Of a DNA stretch of 64,000 nucleotides, positions 46,401 through 59,300 are shown one piece after another. This DNA is from Copromyces sp. CBS 386.78 (taxonomy: Eukaryota; Ascomycota; Sordariomycetes; Sordariales; Sordariaceae): assembly GCA_030685235.1 (NCBI GenBank), contig MU839198.1, positions 79,225-143,224 of the forward strand. Reading direction: 5' to 3'. Positions within the stretch are counted from its first letter, which is position 1. The number at the start of each line of letters is the position of its first letter. The notes under the pieces were generated by a model. The model was not told where the DNA came from. It was given only the letters and a program-made list of their open reading frames with translations, and did no database searches. The position numbers and the translations under genes were made by a program.

Positions 46401-49400
46401 TTCGATTACGAAACGGCGGAAAATATTATCGAAGGAAGAGGGGAGAAATATAAAAAAAATTTCCCGTCGTCCCTCTATAATTTTATCGATAATATAGCGG
46501 GTAAATACAGATCGGAAGTAGAATAAGAAATAATAATTATAGTAAGGGCTATTATATTAATAAGTAACTTCGCTAAGGATATACTACTCTACGAAGAAAT
46601 AATTTAATATATTTATTTCGTTAAAATTATAGAGGAGGATATATAGAAGTTCTATAAGAAAGCGGATAGGCTATAGAAAATACGGGAGGAAATTAATAAA
46701 ATATTATCGGATTATTATTACTTATATATCAATACGTTCTTACCCGTTTTAACCAATAAATTTCCTCCTTATAGGTTTTATAATTATAGGATTAAACTTA
46801 AAGATAGAGAATAGGCGCCGTACGTTAAACTTCAATTAATATCACTTATTAAAACTATTATTATTAAAAAATAAATCGACGAAAATTTTAAAAAGAAATT
46901 CATCCAGCCTTTTTAATCCGTTTCCGCTATACTTATTTTATTAATTAATAAATTAAGTAACGGAGTCTACGTTTGCGTAAACTACTAAGGCGTTAATAAT
47001 ATAATTTTAAAAATATAATATTTACTCTTATTAATTAAGGAAATATTAAATACGATTTATAAAGTAAAGATTTTTATTAAATTCAATATTATTAACGCGT
47101 TTAATAAAATAAGGGTAAAGGAAGGCTACGAATAGTTTACCGCCTTTATTATTCATTTTAAGCTTTTTAAATTATTAATTTACCCCTTCGGACTATAAGG
47201 GGCGCTAGGGACTTTTTAAAACTATATTAACAACGTCCTATATAATATTTTCGATATATATACCACCGTTTACTTCGATAATATTTTCGTTTATTTAAAA
47301 GACGAAAAGGAATACGTAGGGTACATTAATAAAATATTATAATAAATAATTAATATAAGCCTATAAATCGATATCGATAAGTATAAATTCTATATTAAAC
47401 GTACGAAGTACTTAGGACTAATTATTACTCCAGGAGGAATTAAAATAAATTTAAAGAAGGTAATTATTATTATTTTATAGGAGGTTTTAAATACTAAGAA
47501 AGCGTTATAATATTTCTTTAGGTTCGCTAATTTTTACCGACGGTTTATTAAATACTTTTTTATATTAATAAAACCCTTATATAAATTAATAAAAAAAAAT
47601 ATAAGGGAATAGAATTAGAAGGAAACGTATTAACAGTCTTTCGAAACATTAAAAAAAATATTTACAAACAGACTAATTTTACATATCTACAATTAATTTA
47701 AATAAATTATTATAGAAACTAATACTTTAAATTAGGCTTGCGGAGGGATTCTTTCTTAGTATAACGAGGACGGGGTATTACAATTAATTACTTATTTTAG
47801 CCAACGGTATTTATTAGCGGAGTATAATTACAATATCTACAATAAAGAACTCCTCGCTATTATTAAGGCGTTAAAGGAATAGAAATTAGAGTTAGAGGGG
47901 GTATAAAAATTATTTAAAATCCTTACTGACTATAAGGGTCTAAAATTATTTATAATTAGTAAGTAACTAATATTAAAGTATATAAAATAATCGTAATTTC
48001 TTTTTCGATTTAATTTTATTATCTAATATTGGCCGGGCTCGCTATAAGTCTACCCGGACGTACTAAATTGTAAATTAGAAGACGTTTTAAAGGACGAAGG
48101 CGATGAAAAATTATTAGTACGAAATAAAGTCCTATTAGAAAAAAATATTTTTATAAACGGCGTTTACGTTTTAGAAGACGAAGAAGAAATTGCGGAGGCC
48201 TTCGTTAGTATAAAATATATTTATAATTTAGAAACTATAAATAATATATTAGTAGAGGACTTTATAGCCGAATATTATTAAAAATCTACTTTATTTTAAA
48301 ATATATAAATTTACTTGATAAATTCCGCGAAGAAAGTATAATTAAAAAAAGTTAAAGAGAGTTTTAAGAAATTCTTATTCGCGGAGTGCTATATTATTTA
48401 GGGACGAATTTACTATTATAATTCTATTCTCCTTAATTTTAACGATATTAATATTTATTACTAGTTAATCCGATACGCCTACGATACTTTAGGAGCGGGC
48501 TACCTAGGAAGGGAAAAGATTTATAATCTCTTCTTCTAATCCTTTTTTTAATTAAAGATATACGATATAATAAAAATTTACTATAAGAATTATTTAATAT
48601 ACGTAAAAATTAAATTATCGAAATATATATTATATAAATTCTTTAAATTATTAGTAGTACTATTCGTACTATAGAAAGATATTTCGGTTAATTATATTAT
48701 ACCGCTAACGCTATACGAACGGCGGAGGTAAATCTTTAAGTACGTCGCTGTAATCGTTAATAAATTAATAAAAATACGATATTTCATCCCTACGGTAGGA
48801 CTAATAGTAAAAGAATTAGCGGACTACTTTATAGAATAGGTATATAATATTTATAATTTATTTAATATTATTATATCCAATAGGGGTTTATAATTTATCT
48901 CTTAATTTTAAAGGGTACTATTATTAAAGTTAGAAATTAATTTAATTCCCTTTTTTATTTTCTATCTTACTACTAATAAATAAATGGAGTAAATTAATAC
49001 CGAAATAGAAAAATACTTACGGACCTTTATTAATTAAGCGTAAAACGATTAGGTCGATTAATTATTTATAGCGAAGTTCGCCGTTAATAATTTAACGTTA
49101 AAAACGATAAAAGTTTCACTTTTCTTCGTTAATTACAATTTCTACCCGCAAATAGGCATTAAACCTATTAAATTATATCCTCTAGAAATATTAAAATCCT
49201 AATAAGAAGAGTATTTTAAGGCTATTAAAATCGTTAATTATTTTAAAACGGTTTTAAACTACGTTGTCGTTAAGGCGAAGGAGGCTTAGAGGCAGTACGA
49301 AGATAATATTAATAAAAGGAGATTAGACGTCCCGCGGTATAAAATTGGAAATAAAGTTCTACTAAGTATAGAAAACCTTAAAATAGGGAAATTATACGTA

Positions 49401-49850
49401 AAATTAATATTACTTTATAAAGGCCTATTTAAATTTTTTTGAATAGGTAACTATACTATTATACTTCGGCTATTAATTAATATAAAGTATAATTTTACCT
49501 TCTACGTTAGTAAAATAAAACTTTAGATTAGAAGAATAGAAGGGAATATAAAAATAAATTATAAAAAGGTTATAAAATATACTAATAACAGAAAAGACTC
49601 TTAAAAATAGGATTTCGAAGGGATTAATAATTATAGGAAAAACTTTAAAAATAGGTAGTAGGAATACTATATTTTATAGGCGCTGCCGTATAAATTAAAT
49701 TAGTAGAAGCGGTCTAACGTAGAGATATACTTAGAGGAGGTTAAGAAGTTCTACGAAAATTACCCGGATACTCCGGTACTACTAGAGTAGGCCGCTATAG
49801 AACAGCGGTGGAAGAGGTCGGCAAAAGCGGACTAGCCGTTTTTAGAAGCG

Positions 49851-49953
49851 GATTAAATAATGGACCAGCCGCCGTTAAGAGCGGATCAGTCGGACCAACC
49901 GCCGTTAGGAGCGGATTAGTTGGACTAACCGCCGTTAGGAGTAGATTAGCCGT
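49851..49953 (+). repeat. 30-bp tandem repeats in the pol C-terminus of element A
   Basis: About 3.4 units, best at 49881-49910 and 49911-49940. Each encodes a 10-residue unit of the type ADQSDQPPLG. The copies differ mainly by C/T. Confidence 0.8.
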
Positions 49954-50109
49954 AGGGGACGAATTATAGAGGAGGAGGATTGAGGAGGTCGTTACGTAGG
50001 GTAGTGGTAGCTATAGAGGCTTTTATAGGGTAGATTAAATAATTGTTAAATTCTTTAATTATTTTATATATTGTTAGTTAGTTATATAATTTCTTTTAAA
50101 TTGAGGTAG

Positions 50110-50416
50110 TATTATAAGGTTAGTTTTATAACGGTTTAGAGTATATAATAGTAATTATTAGAGTTAGGAACTTAGACTACCGTATGAGGCTATTACGGCT
50201 TTATTGTTGTATGAGGCCGTAACGGCCTTATTATTATCGCTATTATACTGTATAGGTTGTGCCAATTCTGTAGCGTTTATAAGACTGCTGCAGATTTATT
50301 CCTAAATTGGCCTTCTTATAAAGACCAGTCTAGGATCACACCCTTAGACCTTTACCTCTTACTCCTTCGTATAATTACAAATATTCTTACCCACCTTATG
50401 CCTTTATACTGTGATA
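50110..50416 (+). repeat. 3' LTR of element A
   Basis: 307 bp, starting TATTATAAGG (mutated form of the TGTCACAGGG start) and ending ACTGTGATA. Confidence 0.88.
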
Positions 50417-50786
50417 TTTAATTAATTTAATCTATAAGACGACGTACGAATTAATAAAAGTAGAATTATAATTAAGATTAATAATTACGAAGAGGTAGTA
50501 GAATAAGAGTTTAATAAATTATTTAATTACTTCTAACGAGGCGATAATTATTATTAGTTCTATATTATAAAGTAGAAGTATTATAACCTTACCAATAAAT
50601 TTTTTAATAATATTAAGGGGGCTAAGAATTTTATAATTATATTTTATTATAACTACTTAAACTACCTTATCCTATTAGTAGTTTAAAGCTAATTAGAAAT
50701 TAAAGTTATACTTTACAAACGGAGGATTATATCTTACGAACGGAATTCTCTAATCCTAGAACGGAGAGCCCTAATACCAATTTAAG

Positions 50787-50910
50787 TACTTTAAATACGC
50801 TATACGGCGTTAGTTCTTATACTTTAAATACGCTATATAGCGCCGGTTCCTATACCCTAAATACACTATACGGCGTTAGTTCCCGTACCCTAAATACACT
50901 ATACGGCGTC
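50787..50910 (+). repeat. 33-bp tandem repeats near the pol end of element C
   Basis: About 3.75 units starting at 50787, 50820, 50853 and 50886, core TAAATACACTATACGGCG. Related units occur inverted in element D near 56,820-56,910. Confidence 0.82.
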
Positions 50911-51363
50911 TTTAACCCCGCTTCCGAAACGCTCTAAGCGTATCGCCAACTTAAAAGAATAAATTAACGTTGCTATAGCGGATATTACGGCCGGTCGGGA
51001 GGTACGGAGGTCCGCTATTGGGCTATATAAATCTACGATTAAAATAGTAAGTTAGGAATTCGAACCCTTCTTTAAAGAAGATTTAAAAAAAAAAAAATAA
51101 GTTTTTTTATAAAGTATTTAGTAGACTAGTAGAAATATAGTAAGGTAAACGGCTTTCGACGAAGAATATAGAAGTATAATTGGAGGATAGGACTTATTAG
51201 TTGGGTAACGACGATAGTACCGCTACTTAATTACAGATTATTGGCGCTTACTTACGGATTGAGGAATTAGGAGACGAGGATTGAAATAAATTTCTATTAT
51301 TTTATATATATATATTAGATAGACCGTTTGAAGCTCTGTGAGCTTCTTTTGCAGGAAGGTAGT

Positions 51364-51593
51364 ATTATAGGATTAGCCTATAATAGGCACTAGTTGCGTA
51401 CGATACCTATTATCGGCTATCAGCCTCATTATAGCTATTAGCTAATAATATCGCACTAGTGGACCCCGGTTTGGATCCAGGGCATGGCTTAGCCCTACCC
51501 TATATCCAGACCGCACACCTCCCTCTCCCTTTCTCTCCTCGTACAACTACGTTTATTACATCTACCCCCTACCTTCGTGTTGCACCCGTGATA
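51364..51593 (+). repeat. 3' LTR of element C
   Basis: 230 bp, TATTATAGGATTAGCC to ACCCGTGATA. It is more mutated than the 5' copy. Flanks are TTGAA (left of 5' LTR) and TTAAG (right of 3' LTR), compatible with one 5-bp duplication after two G-to-A changes. Confidence 0.85.
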
Positions 51594-54028
51594 TTAAGGT
51601 TATAAAGGTAGTTGGAGGCGATTGGAGGTAGTTTTACGAATTTTAAGATTATTTTTAGTAATAATATAATATAGTTATGTAATACGGGAAATATATTCGG
51701 AATTAAATTATATTTAATAATATTTTAACGGGTTAAGGTTAGTTATATATATTATATTTTAATAATAATAACGTCGAAACTACCTCTACTTATTTATTTT
51801 TTATACGTTAGTAAACTTAGGATTAGAGTCTTTATACTACTAATCTTCTTTTTATTTCCTTAAGCGGGCGTTAGAAAAGTAATATTAGCAGTAGTAATAT
51901 TAGCAGTATTTATATTAATTATTAGTAATATAAATAGTGATATTACTACTTACGTTTTTTAACATTAAAGTAGTTCTTAAAAAAAAGGTATTAGAATAGC
52001 AGTTTTATATTGTTTTCTAAGTATTAAAGTAGCGGCTTATCTTTTAAAAGTAAACTTCTCTATTAATTGCCGAATTCTTATATTAAACGTTAAATATAAT
52101 TAAATAATAGAAGTAGAAAGTTAAATAGGAGTAGCGGGCTAAGCAGTTACTTTTCCTTTTTCTTTTGCTAGCGCCTTCTTTCGTAGCGGTTTAGGAATAG
52201 CCTTTAATATAGAAGCTCCTAATATAGGTATAGGAATAAGAGTAACTTATAAAACGTACAATAGAATATTTCTTTTTAGTATTAAAAATTCAATTACTTC
52301 TTACTCCTTTATATCCTCCTCTTCGTCTATATATAGTTAATCTCTAACTAATTAATTTATTACGCTTACTCTTTCTCGTATTAGAACTCGTTCGGCTAAT
52401 TATTTTTATATGTTATTCTAATAGATTTTAATAATTACTTTTCTTAATAGGGTAAAAGAAGAAAGGATAGACAGGTTAACGGGCGTAGCAATTAGGCTGC
52501 CTTACTAACTAGTATTAGTAGTATTAAGATTTACTAGCTTTTTCTTCAAGGCTTCCCAATCTTCGTAGATTTTAATAATAGACTCTTTACAAAAATTGAC
52601 TAATCTTTCAATATACTAATAATATTACTTCTATTAAGATTTTAATTTAGGGAATTTTTTATTTAGCCTTGCTATATCGTCGAAAAGAAGCTTTAATAAT
52701 TTCTTTTTGCTATTTACTAGTAGTTATACTAGCGTATTTTAAAGCTTACGAAGTATAAATATTTCGGGAGATATTTTAAAAGTTCGAAGTTTAGTAAGAA
52801 TTAATACTTGTATATACTTTTTATACTATATAAATAAATAGATAATTACTATATCAGTAAGAGTACTAATAGAGGGTTTATCGAATACTTTATCTCTAAT
52901 CTATACCCTAGTTGGTATTAAAGAAATCCTTCTAAGCCGTAGAATATATATAATACTATTATAATATCTTTCTAGAAGAATAGGGCGCTTATATTTAAAA
53001 TTGGGGTTATAATACGGCTCTTGAAAATAGTCGAATATTGCCCAGCGAAAGTATAGCATATTAAACTAGTCTATAATTATAGATTCTATTTTTTCTTTTT
53101 ATTGCTTTTTAGTCTTCGTTAATTTAACTTTATGTATTTCGTAAAGGGAATGAAATTATATGTTATTATCAGGTTGAGGTTGAGATTTAGCTTCAAATAG
53201 GTCCGCCTCGCTTACGTAACTAACTATATTATTATTATTATTACTACTTCCTTCTCTATTATTATAGCTCGCTATAAAATTTATTAACTAATTAGGTATA
53301 CGAAGTATATAGGGCTGGCGGATTTGAATTAATCGTTTCAATTACTTTTCGTTAGACCCTAAATGATTAAATAAATAAAAAGGGGTAAAAAGGTATACCT
53401 ATCTTTAGCCATTTTTTTTCTACATCGCTCTTTTAAAACACTACTAGAAATCCGTAAAGTTTAAATTCTTAAGAGGTAATCCGAATTAAACTACTCTATC
53501 AATATTAGGGATATCTAATCCTATACCGAGAATAACAATAATATAAATAATCCTATAGTTTATATCTTCTATAAAGTCAGTAAAAATAATATTTTTATTA
53601 ATTGGGCGAATTAAATTATTATAAAGGCGAACGACTTTACAGCCTATTTCTTTATTAAAACTATATTATTTATATAAATAGTTAATAATAATATAGCGGG
53701 CCGTAGGGAGCATATTCTTATTATCGATATAAATTATCGTTTTTAGTATTTATCGGCGATTTTTAGGGGTAGTACCTTCGATTAGAAAAAGTAGACGACG
53801 GAAATTACTAATATAGTTGCGTAGTAATAACTAGACGACGATAGAGATTTCTAATTTATCTACGGAAGTTTTAATAATTTCGACCTCGGAATTGAACTTA
53901 GCTTTTTCGACAATAAAATTTTAATATATATTAGCTAAGGTAATAGTATATCCGAATTAAGGAATATTACGTAATAGTAGAAGTCGTAAAGTATATAAAT
54001 ATTAGAAGTCTTTCTTAAAATCTTTACC
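51594..54028 (-). pseudogene. RecQ-like helicase remnant
   Basis: Reading the minus strand from about 54,000 downwards through TAA/TAG gives a long coherent protein. IIYIDNKNMLPTARYI resembles helicase motif IV. VILGIGLDIPNIDRVV followed by FGLPLKNLNFTDF matches the RecQ motif V-VI area (GMGxDxPxxxxVxxxxLP). A further 600 bp or so encode an open-like C-terminal region. The N-terminal ATPase half is absent because element E is inserted at 54,029. Similar RecQ-type helicases occur in fungal subtelomeric repeats and mobile DNA; which this is cannot be told here. Ends are approximate. Confidence 0.6.
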
Positions 54029-54335
54029 TGTCACAGGGTTAGCCTTGTGACGGTTCAGAGCATATAATAGCAATTGTTAAAGCTAGGGGCTCAGGCTACC
54101 GTATGAGGCTATTACGGTTTCATCGTTGTATAAGGCCGTTACGGCCTCATTATTATCGCTATTATATTATATAGGTTGTGCCAGCTCTATAACGCTTATA
54201 AGACTGCTATAGATTTACTCCTAAATTAGCCTTCTTATAAAGGCTAGTTTGGGATTATACTTTTAGACCTTTACCTCTTACTCCTTCGTACAATTATAAA
54301 TACTTTTACTTACCTTTTACCTCTATACCGTAATA
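54029..54335 (+). repeat. LTR of element E
   Basis: 307 bp, TGTCACAGGGTTAGCC to CGTAATA, the best-preserved copy of the A-family LTR. Confidence 0.86.
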
Positions 54336-56131
54336 ATTAATTGTACTTTTAAACCTTCGCGTTTTATATATACCTTTTTTAACCCTTAGAATCGCGCGGC
54401 GGGAATTGCGTAATCTATACCTTTACATTAAGATCGCTTCGTTAAATCGCGGACCCTAATATAAAAAGTCGCCTCATTAAATTGCAAACTCTCTAGAATT
54501 AGACTTTAAACGCGGAAGTCCAATTATTACGATTGCGCTATTATATTATAATAATTTATATAATCTTTATATTATAATTTAATTACATAGTAAACGATAG
54601 TAATCGCGGCTATTATTCCGGACGTAATAATAATAATATTTTATTACCCAATTATATTAAATTTAGAATTAAATTCGAAGGTAATCCCCCTTTGCCCCTT
54701 AATCCTTTCAATTTCGGATAACTTTCCGAAGCGCTTATTAACGAATTAATTATAGATACTGAAGTCTTATAAATAGTATTATTCGAATTCGAGGAAATTA
54801 ATCCCGGAATTAGAAATTTCTTAAACGGGTTCGAGCAAAATATTCGACTTTATTACATTCTATATAAATATTAAATATTCGCCGAAATAGTTAGTTAGTA
54901 CATAGCTTTTTATTTTATTATTAAACTATTCGGGCGCGTCCTTACAGTAATATTTATAAATTATAATACTATTATAATTGAACGGAATAACGAGCGGTAG
55001 TAAATATAATAAATTATTATAGATTTATAGTAGTAGATTATAATTATATCTTCTTTTAAAACCCCGTTCGAAATATTAACCGGGTTAGCCCTTCTCCGTT
55101 TTCCGAAGTAGATTATTAAAAACCCTTTTATCTTTATAAGGGAAGAAAAGGATAATACTAAATATTGCGATATATTTTATTTATAGCGGAATTAAATTAA
55201 GACCGCTTAGGAATTTAATACGGTTTATTTTTTTAACGAGCAAATTGAAATTATAAGGGCGATATTCCGATTGGGGCCCGATTTACGTTTAATTTTAAAT
55301 AATAGATTAAGAAAAATTAAAAATTTCTTTATTAAATCCGAAAAGTAGCCTTAGAAGGACGGCGAGACTTTTCTTAAATATTTAATAGACTACTATAATA
55401 ATATAGATATTAAATTAGACGTTAATAAACGTTTTATTAATTTCTATTAAGGTAATACGCCTTTCCTTCATTTCGAAGTCGAATTTACTAAATTTATAAA
55501 TAAATACGATTTTAACGACGCTATAAAAATTTATTATTTTTATAATAAAATAAATAAGAAGCTTCGTAGTACTTTAATTGCTTAGGACTTCCTTAACGAC
55601 AATAATTATATAGAATAATTAAAATTAGTAAAAAAAGTTAATTAGAAGTTAGAGGACGCCGAATATTATAATAGGGTAATTATAAGTATTTTTAATAGGT
55701 TTATTAATAGGCCTAATAATAATAATAGTTATAATATATTTACTCCTACCGTTAATACTAACGATAGACTAATTAGTTAAGGAGGTACCTAAATGGACTT
55801 CAATGCGATAAATTTATTAATTATATTCGACTTTAAAGTATTTAAGGAATATAGGAAGAAGGGTCTTTATTATTATTATAATTAATAGGGCTATATCGTT
55901 TGCAATTACTTTGGATCGATTAATTAGGGTAGTAAACCTCGCGCCGATAATAAAGTTACTAATAAAGATAAGAAGAAAAATAAGGGAAGGGGAGGAAGAG
56001 GAAACGGAAATAGTAGAAGTATTAAAATAATTATAATTAATATTATAAGTACCGTTAATATTAATATTACTATTAAGCCGGCCGCAGGAGGGGAATATTA
56101 TAATAAGTAGGAAAATATTTAGCCTTTGTAT
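54029..56131 (+). mobile_element. element E: 5' part of a second A-family retrotransposon
   Basis: A 307-bp LTR (54029-54335) and about 1.8 kb of internal sequence colinear with element A from 43,401 to about 45,190, including the gag knuckle region (near 55,850-55,920). It is cut off at 56,131 by the LTR of element D. The rest of E is not found on the other side of D within the window. Confidence 0.85.
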
Positions 56132-56373
56132 TATCACGGGTGCAACACGAAGGTAGGGGGTAGATGTGATAAACGTAGTTGTACGAGGAAGGAAAGAAGG
56201 AGGAGGGAGGAGTGCGGGCTGGATATAGGGTATGGTTGTACCGTACCCTAGATTTAGGACCGAGGTTTATTAGTGTATATATGCGTTCCTATTGGCCAAT
56301 AACTAATAGATTCGATAGTAATACTAATTGTATACGTAATATTAGTGCCTAGTCATAGGTTAATCCTATAATA
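56132..56373 (-). repeat. 3' LTR of element D (inverted)
   Basis: 242 bp, the inverse of the C-family LTR; on the plus strand it runs from TATCACGGGTGCAACACG to CCTATAATA. Confidence 0.85.
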
Positions 56374-59300
56374 CTACCTCCCTATAAAAGAAGTTTATAG
56401 AGCTTCAAACAGTCTATTTAGTATATATATATAAAATAATAGACTATCCTTTATTCTAACTCTTCGATCTGTAATTTAACGCTTATAATCCGTAATTGAA
56501 TATCATCGTTACCCTACTAATAGGTCCTAGCTTCTAAGCGTGCCTCTACGTTCTTTATCGGGGGCCGCTTTCTTTACTAGACTTCCGCTAGCTTCTTAAA
56601 AACCCTATAGAAGAATTTGTTTATTTTTTTTAAATCCTCTTCGGATAGGGGTTTAAATTCCCAGCTTATTATTTTAATTGCGGATTTTCGTACTTTAGGA
56701 GCGGTCCTTCGTATCCGTATTTTACGGCTAGCCGTAATATTTACTACGGCGGCGTTAATTTACTCCTTTAAATCGGCAATACGTTTAGAACGTCTTAGGG
56801 GCGGGGCTAAGGATATTATATAGTATATTTAGGGTGCGAGTAGCGCTGTATAGCGTATTTGGGGTGTGAGGACTGGCGCTGTATGGTGTATTTAGGGTGT
56901 TGGACCCTTTTGTTTTTGGGCTGGGGATTTCCGCTTTTAAAGTATAGTTTTAATTTCCGGTTAATTTTAAATTATTAGCAGGATAGGGGCGTTTAGGTAA
57001 TTATAATAGAATGTAATAACGGAATTCCTTATTCCTTTAACGTTATTAAAAGGTTTATTGGTAGGATTATAATACTTTTATTTTATAGTATAAAATTAGT
57101 AACGGTTTTTACTTCGTTAGAAATAATTAAATAATTTATTAAATTCTTATTTTACTACCTCTTTATAATTATTAGTTATAATTATAATTTTACCTTCGTT
57201 AGTCCGTATATCACTTTATAATTCAATTTAGTTAGGAAAGCCCTTACAATAAGGTTTAATTATAGAGATATAGAATATTGGCGAATATTTTATATTGGCG
57301 GGTAAGATTAATTTAATATTGTAAGAATAAGTTTAATTTATTTTAAAGCGGCCTTCCTATTACGGATAGAGTTTATTATATAGCCGGCCGTTATTAAAAT
57401 TAGTCGTATTAAGTAAGACGAAATTACTAGTACGGTATTTTAGTACGTCGGATCGATTTTTATTAGCGTTAGCCTTGTATTTATTTTGCGCCTTTTTTGT
57501 AGAAGTTTGTATATAGTCCTAAATAGTTTTAAAATAGGCGAATAATTCGTTGGCCTTTAAATATTTTTTTTATTATACTAGAGAAAATTCTTTTAACGGT
57601 ATAATTGCTACGGGTTCGATACCTATACGGGGGTGGAAATTATAGTTGGTAAAGAAGGGAATTACATTCGTAATTTTAGAAATTATATTATTATTTATAA
57701 ATTCCGCTAGTAGGAGCTAATATACCTAATTTATTTATACCTAATTAACGAAGATACGTAGATATTATTCTATTTCTACATTAATACATTCCGTTTAAAT
57801 ATTAGTCTATAGGTGGAAAGCGGAGTTTAATAACCTCTTAATAGTTAATTACTTGTAGATTATAGATTAGAATAAGGATATAAATTGGGAATTACGATTG
57901 GAAATAATAGTATTAGGTAAATTATGGAGGGTATAAATATAGTCGATAAAGCGATTTGCTAATTCTTCGGCCTTTATAATAATAGTAGGGATGTAGTAAC
58001 GTATTTTTATTAGACGATTTATTACGATAGCGATATATTTGAACTTTTATCCTAAATATAAGCTTTTAAATAAGGGAGAAATATAATCGATAGATATATC
58101 AGTCTATAGTACGTAGGCTGCTAATATAAGTTTGAAGTAATTTACTTTAGTTTATTATAATACCTTCGTTTTTAAATATATTAAATAGCTTTTATAGTAG
58201 GCCTTAATAGCTTTTATTATACTTAGTTAGTATTAGTATTTATTTATTTATACCTATATTTTATCCTTATTTAGGTGGCTGGCCATTAATAAAGAGTAGG
58301 CGCGGTAAATAAATAGTAGATAGGTAGTGGTATTATTAAGGTTAATAAATACCTTCCTTTTATAGTAGGCTTTGCCTCCCGCCGTAGAATATTTAGCGAA
58401 AGCGATTTTTAATTTCTTTTTAATATAAGGCCGCTACTCCGTACGGTTTAGGTCTTTTAGGTAGTTAATAATTTCCTATATTAGGGTCGATTAGTCGTAA
58501 TTTTTATTAATAATATTATTAATAGATTTATCCGGCTCTTCTTAAGTATCTAGCGCTAATAGGAATACTTCCTCGTTAAAATTGAAGTCGTTAGTAGTGG
58601 TTATAGCCGATAGGGATAGGTAGCCGTTTTTAAAACGAGTAGGGTCGATAAATTTACGGTTTTTAATTTTTAAATAATAATTATTTATATTTTAAGGTAC
58701 GTCTTCCGGCTTTTAGTTTAGTACGTCGAGGCGAAGATTTTACGTACTTAGTATATAGCGGATTAAGAAGTTGAATTATAATAAGAATTATAATTATTTT
58801 ATATAGCGAGGCGTAAACTACTTGTTTATTATAAAGGTTTATAGATTTTTATAATTTGTGATAATATTAAATAATTGTTAGGCGCCTTCTAATTTTGGGC
58901 GTTATTCCTCTAGAGTTTTAACGATAGCGAGGAATTCTTTATTATAAATATTATAATTATACTTTATTACTAAATATTATATTAAGAAATAGGTAATTAG
59001 GTAGAATTCGTTATTATTTCCATATTAAGAGAGGGTACTTTTAGAAGTTTAATTTAAAGCGTTAATTTCGACAATTTATTTTTAAATTAATTATAGATTT
59101 ATAAGGTCAGTTTACTAATAAATACGGTTTTTAGGGTTTTAAAAGCGGATTATTATACTATAGTCTAAACTTATTCCGCGTCCTTCTTTATAAGATTATA
59201 AAGTGGTATTACTATAGTTAAAAAATTTTTAATAAAACGACAATAAAAATTAGCGAATTTTAAGAAATTTTATAAAAATTTCTTAGAGGTTGGGGGCTTC

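Larger units (their letters stand above)
43094..50416 (+). mobile_element. element A: full-length Gypsy-type LTR retrotransposon, RIP-mutated
   Basis: 7323 bp with 307-bp LTRs at both ends and an exact 5-bp target duplication TTTAA (43089-43093 and 50417-50421). Gag includes an RRKKG-then-knuckle segment at 44,915-44,972 whose Cys codons read Tyr (G-to-A changes). RT lies at about 46,950-47,600 with active-site region YFDNIFVY at 47,271. RNase H is near 47,700-47,900 and the integrase core near 48,730-48,920. The pol C-terminal region has 30-bp tandem repeats. It is inserted in element C. The short minus-strand frame at 44,881-45,192 is a shadow of gag. Confidence 0.88.
50422..51593 (+). mobile_element. 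element C, 3' segment with 3' LTR
   Basis: The tail of element C after the A insertion: end of pol with 33-bp tandem repeats, a purine-rich tract (GCAGGAAGGTAG) and the 3' LTR. The three C segments sum to about 7.3 kb, like A and B. Confidence 0.8.
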
